Below, in pieces: positions 9,904 through 18,776 of a stretch of 20,885 bases of DNA. How positions within the stretch are numbered: position 1 is the first letter of the stretch; each line of letters starts with the position of its first letter. The stretch is from Chara braunii (Eukaryota > Streptophyta > Charophyceae > Charales > Characeae): positions 546,302 through 567,186 of the forward strand of contig BFEA01000140.1 of NCBI GenBank assembly GCA_003427395.1. The letters are read 5' to 3'. The position numbers were made by a program, and so were the translations under genes. The notes under the pieces are model-generated. The model ran no database searches, had not been told where the DNA came from, and saw only the letters and a list, made by a program, of their open reading frames with translations.

Positions 9904-10090
9904 CACCGCCGAACAGCAACCCTAAATCACCGCATAATCAAAGAACGATAAGCAACAGAAATACTTTGTTCAACCCGGCCGGCGTACCCATATGCCGGAA
10001 AAATCGGTGTGACTGTCTGACGTGTTTTAAAAAAACAAAAAAACAAACAAAAGGCCACCACCACCCACCACTCCAAGCCAGTGGCCATCT

Positions 10091-10265
10091 CCTGGGCCCT
10101 GGTCCCATAAGCAAAGAGGATTGGATTTAATTCCTGAATTGGACATGTTTGTGGAAAGACGCGGAAAATTGAGATTGATCAGCTTTTCTGCATCTGTCCG
10201 CCCAACACGTCCAGATTGCCAAATTAAATCTAATCCTCTTTGCTAATGGGACCAGGCCCCTCAGG
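10091..10265. mobile_element. Foldback element, family 2, copy A
   Basis: Inverted arms of about 54 bp (10091-10144 and 10209-10265) both carry the words CTGGTCCCAT, AGCAAAGAGGATT and TTTAATT, and surround a 64-bp centre. The arm tip words GGTCCCA and AGCAA, with a CCTGAATTxGGAC word further in, are shared with 13989-14152. It is non-autonomous, and no clear target duplication is seen. Confidence 0.75.
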
Positions 10266-11060
10266 CTGGATGCAAGGCGAGGCATATACCAAAGGTCACA
10301 TCTCTCGTCCAAAACGACAGCCATATTCATAGAGTCCATGAAAAAGAGGTATCCCCAGCGGCGGCAAGCACATGGTCGCCCAAAGACGAGGGTGCTCCAT
10401 CTCATGCACGTGAGAAAAGGTGGAGTCTCAGAATCCAAATGGTCACTTCCACAGTCCAGAAGGACACGCTGTTTCAGCACGATCGGCAGGCCCTGGGACA
10501 AATTTAAAAATCTCCGCCATTGCAAACATACATTCGTCCAAAGCATGATCGCACTTTGTATGACCCTAAGCTGGGTATTGGCCCCAACAAATATTTCCAC
10601 TCCGGGTTGTTTGTGAGATATTTCGGGCCTCCTTTTCATCAATGTAATACAAATTCTAAATTTCTCCAGCACCCCCACCCACCCCACCCCCACCCACCCC
10701 ACCGCCACCCAACCCCCAGCAACCAAAAAAGACAAGCAAGCTCGCACAACCTCCAGACTGCTCCATCTGAACACATGTCACAACGTGGACAACACAACTG
10801 TTACACATCTTGCACCTAAAACGGGGCCATACATCCCCATTGTAATGGAGATATTGGGCCTGGCGGAGGCTGGCTCCACATGCATTTGGACGCTATAGGG
10901 ACCAGGTGCATTTGGACGATTCCAATGTTGTGATCTCCAAATGCATGTACAGTGTTGTGTAGTGGAATGAGACCCATTTTCTTGTCACATGAGGAGCAGA
11001 ATGGTACTTTTTGAGATCAGGCATGGAGTCGCACAAAAAACCGAAAAAAGATCGGGGAAA
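10266..11060. other. No gene recognised; one unassigned 215-codon minus-strand frame
   Basis: The minus strand is open from 10774 to 10127 (215 codons), but it reads into the foldback element at its end and starts in a C-rich tract (GWVGVGWVGV), so it is probably not a gene. The part at about 10290-10620 has no domain I recognise. From 10620 to 11060 nothing is seen beyond two ATGCATTTGGA-like words near 10883-10947. Confidence 0.4.
10671..10717 (-). repeat. C-rich tract, G-quadruplex-capable on the minus strand
   Basis: Repeated CCCCACCCACCCC words give at least five G runs of three or more on the minus strand with loops of one base. Confidence 0.7.
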
Positions 11061-11084
11061 CTATGGGGGCGGGAGTCACAAAAA

Positions 11085-11306
11085 TGAGTTATAACTTATA
11101 ACTGCACTATGATGGGACAAGATACAGTTTCCAATTGCAGTTTGGGGAATGTATACAGCCCCTTTCTGCCCAGGCAGGGTGCCCGAAGTGCAATTGCAAA
11201 CTGTATCTTGCCCCATAGTGCAATTATAACTCGCAAACTGTATCTTGCTCCACTGTGCAATTATAACTCGCAAACTGTATCTTGCCCCATAGTCCAATTA
11301 TAACTC
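11085..11306. repeat. 37-bp tandem repeat x3 with inverted partner
   Basis: Three adjacent 37-bp units start at 11196, 11233 and 11270, each reading GCAAACTGTATCTTG, then CCCC/CTCC, then a CAATTATAACTC end, and differ by only a few bases. An inverted unit lies at about 11096-11130 (GCACTATGATGGGACAAGAT). The whole can fold back, with the 11131-11195 segment as loop. Probably a MITE whose right arm was amplified. Confidence 0.8.
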
Positions 11307-11504
11307 GAAGAAAGAAAGAAGAAGTCTGGAAATGGGCCACAGGCATGATGCATGATGTGGAAGCAGGACACATGGTACATGCTGTGCTGCGACGTGCATG
11401 CACGGGGAAGAAAGCAGGAGGCACATGCGAGAAAAGATAACTTTTTGATTGGAAGTTGGAACACAGTGTCACCACCATTCTTTCTGGTTTGGGGTAACTA
11501 CGCG

Positions 11505-11735
11505 GGGGTCACAAAAACAGTATGAACTTTGAAATTGCATTTCAGGCATTGAATTTCCCCCAAAACAGTTTGAAATTGCACTTCAGGCATTCCCCCGAAC
11601 AGAACACCCGCCCTCTTTTTTTTTCTTTTTTTTTTTTTTCGCCCTCTTGACCCTACCGGACCGTAAAGCTAGCTTGTATACATTCTACATTTTCAGGCCG
11701 AATGCCTGAAGTGCAATTTCAAACTCTTTTCGTGA
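11505..11735. mobile_element. Hairpin element with duplicated left arm
   Basis: A 25-bp perfect inverted repeat (11568-11592, starting GTTTGAAATTGCAC, and 11700-11724). The left arm carries a second, less exact copy 41 bp upstream at about 11527-11551. The outer words GTCACAAAAACAG (about 11508) and the complement of GTCACGAAAAG (about 11725-11735) look like ends. The same GTCACAAAAA word precedes the repeat at 11085. A T-rich tract and the words CGCCCTCTT lie in the centre. Confidence 0.65.
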
Positions 11736-11818
11736 CTGCGGCGTCGCCGTGGGTATTAGTTCCTGGTTCAAATTTCTGCGGATAATATTTGAACAGTTAC
11801 CCTCTTTTTTTTTTGAGA

Positions 11819-11852
11819 GGGGAAGGGGGTTGAGGGGGGGGGTGAGGGGAGG
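11819..11852 (+). repeat. G-rich tract, G-quadruplex-capable
   Basis: Four G runs of four or more, separated by AA, TTGA and TGA, on the + strand, next to a T-rich run at about 11804-11813. Confidence 0.65.
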
Positions 11853-11876
11853 AGATATGTTAGTATAATGGATGTC

Positions 11877-12056
11877 AAACCACCAGTACTTGGCCCAGCT
11901 ATCGGCCGGGGAAAAAAATAGAGTAGAAACGTTTCTAGTTGGATGAATTTGGGCGCTCCTGTAGTGGCCCCTACGTTTCCTAAAATTGCGTAGCGTTAAC
12001 GGGCACGACTTTAGGAAGTACTGGTGGTTTAATAATGGATATCTACAGGAGCCACA
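11877..12056. repeat. Small foldback repeat
   Basis: AAACCACCAGTACTT at 11877-11891 is inverted at 12016-12030, and GCTCCTGTAG (about 11955) is inverted as CTACAGGAGC (about 12043). ATAATGGAT lies beside both AGTACT arms but in direct orientation. No coding potential. Confidence 0.55.
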
Positions 12057-12100
12057 TGACATGTGGTGTGTTCACAAGCGGAGCCTTTGGGGAAAATTGG

Positions 12101-12205
12101 GGCTAGTTGCACCACTTGCCATCTGTCAATATTTTGAATGCATCTGAACTTGGAATTGTCCTGATGCATTCAAAATGTTGTGTGGACGCGAGCCGTGCAA
12201 CTAGG
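12101..12205. repeat. Two-step hairpin repeat
   Basis: Inner arms CAATATTTTGAATGCAT (12127-12143) and ATGCATTCAAAATGTTG (12164-12180) lie inside outer arms CTAGTTGCAC (about 12103-12112) and GTGCAACTAG (12195-12204). This is a compact foldback of the MITE kind. Confidence 0.65.
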
Positions 12206-12354
12206 CTCTTCGGGGCTTGCTCCACCGGTCTCAACACCAAAATCGAGCGTGTGTCGATAGCTGTCAGAGAAACGGTGTTATCACTCCCATAGCTAGCCGA
12301 GCTACCTTTGTCCCCCCAAGCCCACTTGTCGAGAGTTGTCGAGAGCTAGCTGAG

Positions 12355-12465
12355 CTACCTTCTTTCCCCGAAGAGAACGTACAGTCATTATAGCTGCATT
12401 TGGGGTATCTTTCAGTCTAAATACAGCTATACTGACCATACGTTTTATTCAGGGGAAGAAGGTAG
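12355..12465. mobile_element. 111-bp hairpin MITE, copy B (TA-bounded)
   Basis: Same length as copy A, roughly 84% identical by eye, with the same loop word CTTTCAGTCTAAAT and the ends CTACC and GGTAG. A short direct duplicate of its left border (GCTAG.CGAGCTACCTT) lies just upstream at about 12292. Confidence 0.8.
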
Positions 12466-12597
12466 CATCCATATGATAACAGTTTTCGCAGATGGGCCTG
12501 TCATTTTTTAAAGGCTTGTCTATTGCTGGTTCCTGACACTATCAATGTTTTTAGTAACTTTTTACTGACGCACAACATTGAGACCCTAGTGGAGCAA

Positions 12598-12692
12598 TAA
12601 CTCTCAATTTTGCAATATTGAGAGTCTGAGAGTGGTGGTCGCTCCCCACCAATAGATGGAGCATTTGTTAAAAACAAGAAAACAAAACAAAA
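12598..12692. repeat. Palindrome plus LINE-3'-end motif and A-rich tail
   Basis: ACTCTCAAT...ATTGAGAGT (about 12599-12622) is followed by a 22-nt word at 12641-12662 that is identical to 8075-8096 in the LINE's last 110 bases. An A/C-rich tail follows (about 12668-12705). This looks like a short retroposed unit or a scrambled LINE end. Confidence 0.5.
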
Positions 12693-12705
12693 CAAAAAAA
12701 AAACA

Positions 12706-13988
12706 AAAGAGCCCGTCTTTAAGCCCTAGCGCTCAACACAACTGGTCTCTTCACTCTTCCATTCATAACAATGAACCTTTGTTTTTTGTGCAAAATTCAG
12801 CTTTTCAGTAACAACGAACTTGAGTGAAGAGTTTTTTGTTCACAACAAGGAAAAAAAATTGAAAAAAAGGAACGGGTCGCCGTAGCCACTGCGACATTTC
12901 ATGCGCCGACTTCATTCTCCATCTCCCCTCCCTCCCTTAGCCCCTCGCCTCCTCCCCCTTCTCCAAATGCATATCTCCCATGCACATTCTGGCCACTGGA
13001 TTTTTTAATTTTTATTTATAGGATTTTTCAATTTTTATTTATATTTATCTTTTTAGACATCAGGATGCAGCTCCTCTATCCAGGTGGTGGTGAGTGAACC
13101 TCCCTTATTGAGGAATGCAGTTAGGATGGCTCGAATCTATTGGTGGGGTATACATGAAAAATTCAGACATCAAATGTAGCAAATTTCTTGTCATTTCTTT
13201 CGTGTTTTCGCTTTGCAGCTTGTCCTAATACAGTTTTGTGAGGCTCAGATCTTTTCCTCTGCTCTGTACCCCAAGTGACGGGCAAGAAGATTGCTTCTTT
13301 CTGCACTGGACAGCATCTCTAGGAGATTTGGCAGAACTCTCGCTCATATTATGATGACGGATGCTGGCACTGTTCCTCACTTAGCATTTTCTGGCAAATG
13401 AGATATGTTGCTAATCGGACATAATCCTTTCTTTTCAGGACGTAGTCAAATGCTACCTGTCCTGAATGAGCTTTCGGGCAAGCTTGTGATACTCAAACCT
13501 CACACCCCTCGCAGCGTCCTGTACCCATGGGAGCACCAATCGGAGTAACTGGGGCCTGGCCGAGGATTTTGGGGGGGGTTGAACCGCCAGCGAGGAACTG
13601 GGGTTCTCACCTCAGTCCCTAGGGTCTTTCCGGAAACACCAGCCGGGGGAACAATTGCAAAATTGTAGAAATTACTAAATTAGAGGACTAAAGAGGGGCA
13701 GGACATCTGCAAAACCATGCCTCGAGACTTAAAGCAAACATGCAACGCATTCCTATTAAAAAAATTGGATGCAAAAACTCTGCACAAAGAAACGAATCTA
13801 GCGCCTACTCTACGTCACGTTCACACCGCCTTTTCCGTGGAAATGGAGGAGAAAAGGGACGCATTATGCAAACGAGTCGGGTCCGTGAGGCCCGTCAAAT
13901 CGACTCGAATGCGACAAGAGAACATACTTTACGCTGGGGAGAGGACGGGCAGCCGAGGCTTTCGTTCGGAACTCTTTTTCCGCTCCCA
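12706..13988. other. No gene proven; exon-like scraps at 13060-13540
   Basis: The first part is A/T-rich, with duplicated TTTTTAATTTTTATTTAT-type words near 13000-13045. At 13061, 13219 and 13440 a pyrimidine stretch ends in AG as at plant 3' splice sites. After 13440 a frame of 37 codons runs to a TAA at about 13547. No known protein is recognised. A frame at 13717-14031 runs into the next foldback element and is not trusted. Confidence 0.3.
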
Positions 13989-14152
13989 GGGCCAAGTCCC
14001 ACTAGCAACGGTGAGTTTCCTCAACACCTGAATTTGGACGTGTTTGTGGAGATGTGCTGTCGAGGAAACTCAACGCGATTTATGCAGATCTCCCCAAACA
14101 CGTCCAGATTCAGGCGTGGAGGAAACTCAACCTTGCTAGTGAGACTTGGCCC
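13989..14152. mobile_element. Foldback element, family 2, copy B
   Basis: Arms of about 65 bp start GGGCCAAGTCCCACTAGCAA and end in its complement GCTAGTGAGACTTGGCCC. Inside both are GAGTTTCCTC and a CCTGAAT..GGACGTGTTTG word. The tip and CCTGAAT words match family 2 copy A at 10091. Confidence 0.8.
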
Positions 14153-14560
14153 CGGGTCACGGTTGCGCTGACAACAGGCAAGTTTAGATGACGGACCAGT
14201 TACAAAGGGGAAAAAAAAGGCCCATAGATTTACTGATTTTCAGCCGTCCAGATTACACATCCGCAGAGTGTGGCCATGTGATTCCAGGGACAGAGTCCCG
14301 CTCGCTTAGGATTGACTTGTTACGTTACGCCTGAATGTGGGCGTGCTTCTGGAGACGGGAAGAAAATCGTGAGCAGCGGATTGGATTCAGCGCCTGAATC
14401 TGGACTTGCTTATGCAGAAAGAGGCAGAAACTGCGGGTCCCCGTTAACCACTTGTGGAGAGAAGGTCATCCGACAGGGGTGGGAGCGGAGGCACCCAGGT
14501 CCAGAAGTTTGCTGGAGAAGCTCCCGCGTTACGGGACTGAGCTTGAGTCCTAAGTTGGCT
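14153..14560. repeat. Scattered single arms of foldback family 2
   Basis: Words such as CAGAGTCCCGCTCGC (about 14290) and CGCCTGAAT.TGG.CxTGCTT (about 14328 and 14392) look like decayed arms of the 13989 family. No gene is supported. Confidence 0.35.
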
Positions 14561-15070
14561 TTACATTCGATCCCACCACCTCCATAGCCACACTGCCCAT
14601 GAACATTGTAAGAATATATGTTCTATTGTTTCCAGAAAAGTTTTACTTGGGAAAGCAGTCCTACAAAACTTACACCATGGGACAACAACTCCTCTTTGTT
14701 CCAGAGATAATCTCTCAATTAGCCAATCATTAGTAGGGAGACAACGATGTTCAATCTGCCATTGCCGGGAGCCCACCTTTGCTGCTCCAGATTTCATAGT
14801 ATTAAACCATTTAATTGGTTTTCGATCATCCCTACTTAGGTTGAGATGCTTCATCCATCTTCTCGTCACTGTATCCCTCAAATTATTTTTTGGACGAAAC
14901 ATACGATAGGTAGATTTGTGCAACACTAAGAGGCAGCAAAACAAAAGTTGCTTCGCTTGGGACAAGTAGGTTATCAGCAGGAAACCACAAAAAAATACGG
15001 CCGCTCGCCCTAGCCAGCGACCGCCGAGCTGTTTGGGATCCTCAGAGACTTTACGCGAGAATTCTCTCAA
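14561..15070 (-). pseudogene. LINE ORF2 C-terminal zinc-finger (zf-RVT-like) fragment
   Basis: About 169 codons, ending at TAA 14561. The block HRCLPTNDWLIERLSLEQRG is followed by W-C-K-F-C, then HIFLQC and a W-rich end (VWLWRWW). That is the C-x2-C...H-x4-C finger placed at the end of plant LINE ORF2, after the reverse transcriptase. No ATG opens the frame at 15070, so this is a fragment, not a gene. It lies on the same strand as the ORF1 relic at 16057-17384, and the two may be ends of one LINE that lost its middle. Confidence 0.75.
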
Positions 15071-15189
15071 TCAAACAAAAGAGCGCTCTTGCGCCTTCAG
15101 GCTTCCATACTTAGGGGGCGATTTGGTTATTATTTGGAAGTCTTTAATTTGATTTAATGTTCGGAGGGCGGAAAAACACAACTCCCGAC

Positions 15190-15425
15190 CCCTATCTATG
15201 ATAAGTATTGGAGTTCTTGGATTTACTGTGTGGGCTCAAGATGGGTCCCTCTCATGGCAACATGAGAGTTCAATCACTTCGCTATATGCTGGAAACGCCT
15301 TAGAGTTGGAAGTTCCAAATTCATTGGTCAATCAGCAGGCTCGCCATAGTTTGATCGAAGAGGAGCCTCAGAGACTACAAGCGAAGCAACTTTTGTTTTG
15401 CCGCCTCTTAGTGCTGCGCAAATGA
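15190..15425 (+). pseudogene. LINE ORF2 C-terminal scrap, opposite orientation
   Basis: A 75-codon frame ends QAKQLLFCRLLVLRK, nearly the same as QAKQLLFCCLLVLHK in the minus-strand finger fragment. The two DNA segments (14914-14959 and 15378-15423) form an inverted pair of 46 bp with about three mismatches. Upstream residues (LVNQQARHSLIEEEPQRL) are not placed in a known domain. Confidence 0.4.
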
Positions 15426-16056
15426 CATGGCAAAAGAGAAAGTCCTATCCGTCGCAAGAGCGGAGGCGTGCTCTACCAGGCTCTTCCCTTCCGCATGAGC
15501 ATAATCTATTTTATCTGAGAACACATGCAAAGATGTTTGACCATATTTTCTTCATTCAGTCTTAGCAATCTCTGCACCATTGTTTCGACCTAAACAACTA
15601 TGCGAATTCCTTTCACATAATTGCATTTTTCAATTTGTTGGAAAATAGATCTACAGATTTGACGAAATGATGTTTTTTGTTTCAATTTGTTGCATATTTA
15701 TTGTGCAATCAAAGAAGCACTGTTAATTACCCCCCCACCAATAAATAGATACAAATAGAAATAACCAAACCACATCAACAAAATGCCAATACCAAGCGGC
15801 AGCTTCAAACCCGAAATGGTGTCGTCGAGTAAAATGACCCATGTACTAACGAACACGCCGGTTTTGTGGCCCCTTCTCACCTGTTGTGACATTGTTCCTT
15901 CCCAGAGAGTTCTCTTTTACCCCTTGATTAGAGAATTTAGGATTACCAGCCTCTTCCATCTCTTGTACCTCCCCCTTGCTAGAATCTCTCATCCCTCCTT
16001 TTCGCATATGAGACCCTTGAATATGAAGGGGAGGTGTAGAGGAAGAATTACGCTGG
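15424..16056. other. No gene recognised
   Basis: AT-rich at first, with TTTCAATTTGTTG twice (about 15629 and 15680). The right half (15846-16056) may still be the polar hinge of the minus-strand LINE ORF1, but no alignment to the first copy can be made by eye. Confidence 0.35.
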
Positions 16057-17384
16057 TTGGCCTTCCTTCTCGTCCTCCTCGACCATATTGTGGATGCAGT
16101 GTTTGTTGCTGCAGCTGTTGTTGAACTTGTTGTGCCTGTTGTACTTATATTGGAGGAAGTCCGTCTGCAGGTGGTTTGGGAGGTTTGCGAAAATCTCCTC
16201 TCTCTTCCCAAAACCAACCTATCGGTTGTCGCGTCTGGTTGAGTTCATTGTTGTATACCCATCCTTCATATCCTGCTACTATTGGGATTCACTTGTGCGG
16301 CCTCTGCGAGTCACGTTTGAGTTTTTGCTCAGGAGGGAAAGCATGTTGTGGGTGCAACGAACAGACAAACTCCGTGTTGAGGTGACCATATGCTTTACAT
16401 TTAAAACACCACGGACGAAATTTGTATGCCGTATGAATTTGATACTCTCTTCCCCCCATTTTGAATGAGATAATATCGTCTAAGTAGAACGGTTGATTCT
16501 TTTGCAGGTCCAGTGCCAACATCAAATAGTCATCACGTTTTGCGACCTACGTGGGTAATAGATTTGTAAAGTCCACGATCTTGAACTGTTGTTCAAAGTC
16601 GTGGATGGAGGCTGTATGTACCTCCATCGGAATATGTCTGAATTCCACCCAATAGAAATCCTTCATTAGTTGTCCTCTTCTTTCTTCTAGACCTATCTCC
16701 TTAGGGAGCCAAGGGTAAATTCTGATTTTCGACTTATCCCATTTCAATTTCTTCCAACCGTTCATCTGGCGTTTGTCTTGATCAAATCAAGATAGCCCTG
16801 CGAAAAGTTGAAAATTGTGGGCGACACTAGTTGGATAAGGAAGAATTCAGCTACCGCCTCCGGTCCATCCTTCATAACTTTTAGTCTCTTACATATCCAT
16901 TTTATCTTATCATTTACTGAACGATAGACGTTGTCGTCATAAAATATCCAATTACTTGCGTGTTTGGTGTAAACAACATTCTCTGCACCAATTTGTCTTA
17001 TGGATAAGACTTCACCAGTGTTTTTCTGCCCCCTTGGTCGATGACCAGTTTTTTCGAAGGAAACAGAAATAGAGAGAGGAAATATGCACAAGCTGATGAC
17101 AAGTTTCTGAGGGGTACTTTCAATTCGTCGGCCGATGTACCTTGAGGACCAATTGCTGGGTGCTTGATATTGAGTGTTTTCTTCTGCAAAGTTTCCCTTA
17201 CCTTCTGTGCCCATGTTGGTTAGACAACTTTAGCTGCCACAGAGGTCCCATCTGCTTGTTGAGGTTGGGTCTCCTTTAATGACTCTGATGACTTTGATGA
17301 ATGTTGAGAGTGTTGCTGCTTTATCGTGTTGAGTTATATTCTTCTCTCGTCTTCTGTTAAAATTTCCTCCCCATCGGTTCCCAT
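16057..17384 (-). pseudogene. LINE ORF1 relic, second copy
   Basis: The ATG at 17384 starts MGTDGEE and aligns with the start at 1809. Shared blocks follow in order: WAQKVRETLQKKTLNIKH, VPLRNLSSACAYFLSLFLFP, KHASNW, FFLIQ, IRIYPWLPKE, WVEFRHIPMEV and DDYLMLALDLQ. The zinc knuckle C-F-K-C...H...C is at 16361-16408, and GYEGWVYNNEL comes after it. A glutamine-rich stretch lies at about 16090-16150. The frame is broken by stops (among them TAA near 17305, 17220 and 17010, TAG near 16547, TGA 16289) and by shifts near 17000 and 16765. It keeps Trp where the first copy has TGA at 2220 and 2421. It is diverged in protein, so it is another subfamily or an old copy. No endonuclease or reverse transcriptase follows. 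Confidence 0.8.
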
Positions 17385-18347
17385 CACAAAATCCAATGCA
17401 ACATTCTCTCTCTCTTTCCAGGGAAGCTGCATTCTTCTTTCAGTTCCGATGAGACTTAACAATTTTCACACAATTTCTTTTCTTTGCTTCTTTGGTACAT
17501 AAGTTTTTTTTTTTTTTCCCTGCAATCTCCTTTCCTCTGTTATGCATTTCTCCATCTCTCCTTACAACTTGATGAGCAACTGTCCCCACGGTCTTCCCCA
17601 CTTGCATTGTTGGAGTATTATTATTACTCCTAGTTGCGTGATTGATCAATGGGCGAATATATGATGTTGTCCCCAATTGTTTGAACAACGTGTGACACAT
17701 TGCTCCATGGTAGAACAAAAGGGACTCCGGGGCCCTAGCGCTTATGAAGTTTATCTTCATACAGATAAGAATGAAGATTGTATAAGATTAGCCGGGATGA
17801 CAGAGATCAGTAGTGAAAACAGGGGCGCTACCCCCATTGAGAATATCAAGAACCAGGATTACAAGTCTACGAAAAAACACATGCAATCGTGTAGCCCTAT
17901 CGGTATGCAAAGTGAGTCTATGTTGAATTGACTTTTAGTAGAGTGTAGAGGAACATGAAGTTCAACTTGCTCTTATGATTCAAGGACGAAGCACGAGTAC
18001 AGCATAGACTGCTCATGCAACCATAAGTTAACAAAGCAGGGTGCTAAAAAATGCATATACCTGTTTTTCTTCCTTTTCCGTTAGTTCCTTGTTGATGCCT
18101 TTTTTATTCCTGATATTCTCATCCTTCAAAATTGTATTTCATTGGGGAATAAAAATATTTTACTCGTGCATTTTTTCATTTGCTAATTGCTGGCTTAGGG
18201 GACGCCTTCTCGCAAAGGAGGACAAACCAGTAATGGGATATCAGGCTGGAAGGGAGGGGAGAGGGCAGAAGGCTTACTTGTTGAGGACGTTGTCGACCGG
18301 TAGAAGGAGTCTGTCGGCCAGCAGATCTAACCCTATGTCCACCCCAT
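17385..18347. other. No gene recognised; probable 5' leader of the minus-strand LINE
   Basis: By position 17385 to about 17760 would be leader of the second LINE copy, but the repeat units and G-boxes of the first copy's leader are not found. An A13-14 run on the minus strand lies at about 17505-17518. From 17760 to 18347 no domain or repeat is seen. Confidence 0.3.
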
Positions 18348-18776
18348 GGGCCTCGCTGCACTACTCTAGACTCTCGAAGTTTTGAGAGTGGGTCTTCGCT
18401 GCACTTACTCTCGATCGAGAAACTGTCGAAACCCGATTGAGAGCTGTCAGAAGCCACACTACAACGCCACTCTCAAAATGTGGAGAGTCTCTCGCCTGCA
18501 AAAACCGAACTTGCAAGTGTCCTCGGAAGTTGCCAGCCGACAGGCTCGTTTTTCAAGAGTGGACCTCTTGTCCCGACGGCCAGACTTTGTCTCGTAACGC
18601 AGTGGTGCAACTCTTCTTTAGAGTCGAACGACGCCCAGGGTTTCGAGAGTTCATCTAGTGTCACATGTTCTAGAGTAAGTGCAGCCAAGGCGGCTATTTC
18701 GAGAGTTTCGCCTCTCTGACAATGCTAGCCGAACTCTCAAAATATTTTGAGAGTCTAGAGTAGTGCAGTGAGGCCC
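18348..18776. mobile_element. Nested 429-bp foldback element
   Basis: Outer arms of about 42 bp (18348-18389 and 18733-18776) share the words GGGCCTC, CTGCACTACTCTAGACTCTC and TTTTGAGAGT. A second inner pair follows (GCTGCACTTACTC at about 18397 and AGAGTAAGTGCAGC at about 18671). GAGAGT/ACTCTC occurs many times throughout. Parts of the same word set recur at 12598. It is non-coding and no target duplication could be fixed. Confidence 0.75.

Noticed and set aside
9925-9935. Plant telomere word CCCTAAA
   Set aside because: A single occurrence with no array.
11196-11306. CRISPR-like array
   Set aside because: The 37-bp units are directly adjacent with no spacers, and the setting is a eukaryotic hairpin repeat.
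17440-17760. Minus-strand 106-codon frame upstream of the LINE relic as an extra ORF
   Set aside because: No counterpart in the leader of the first copy, no domain, and an A-run giving poly-Lys.
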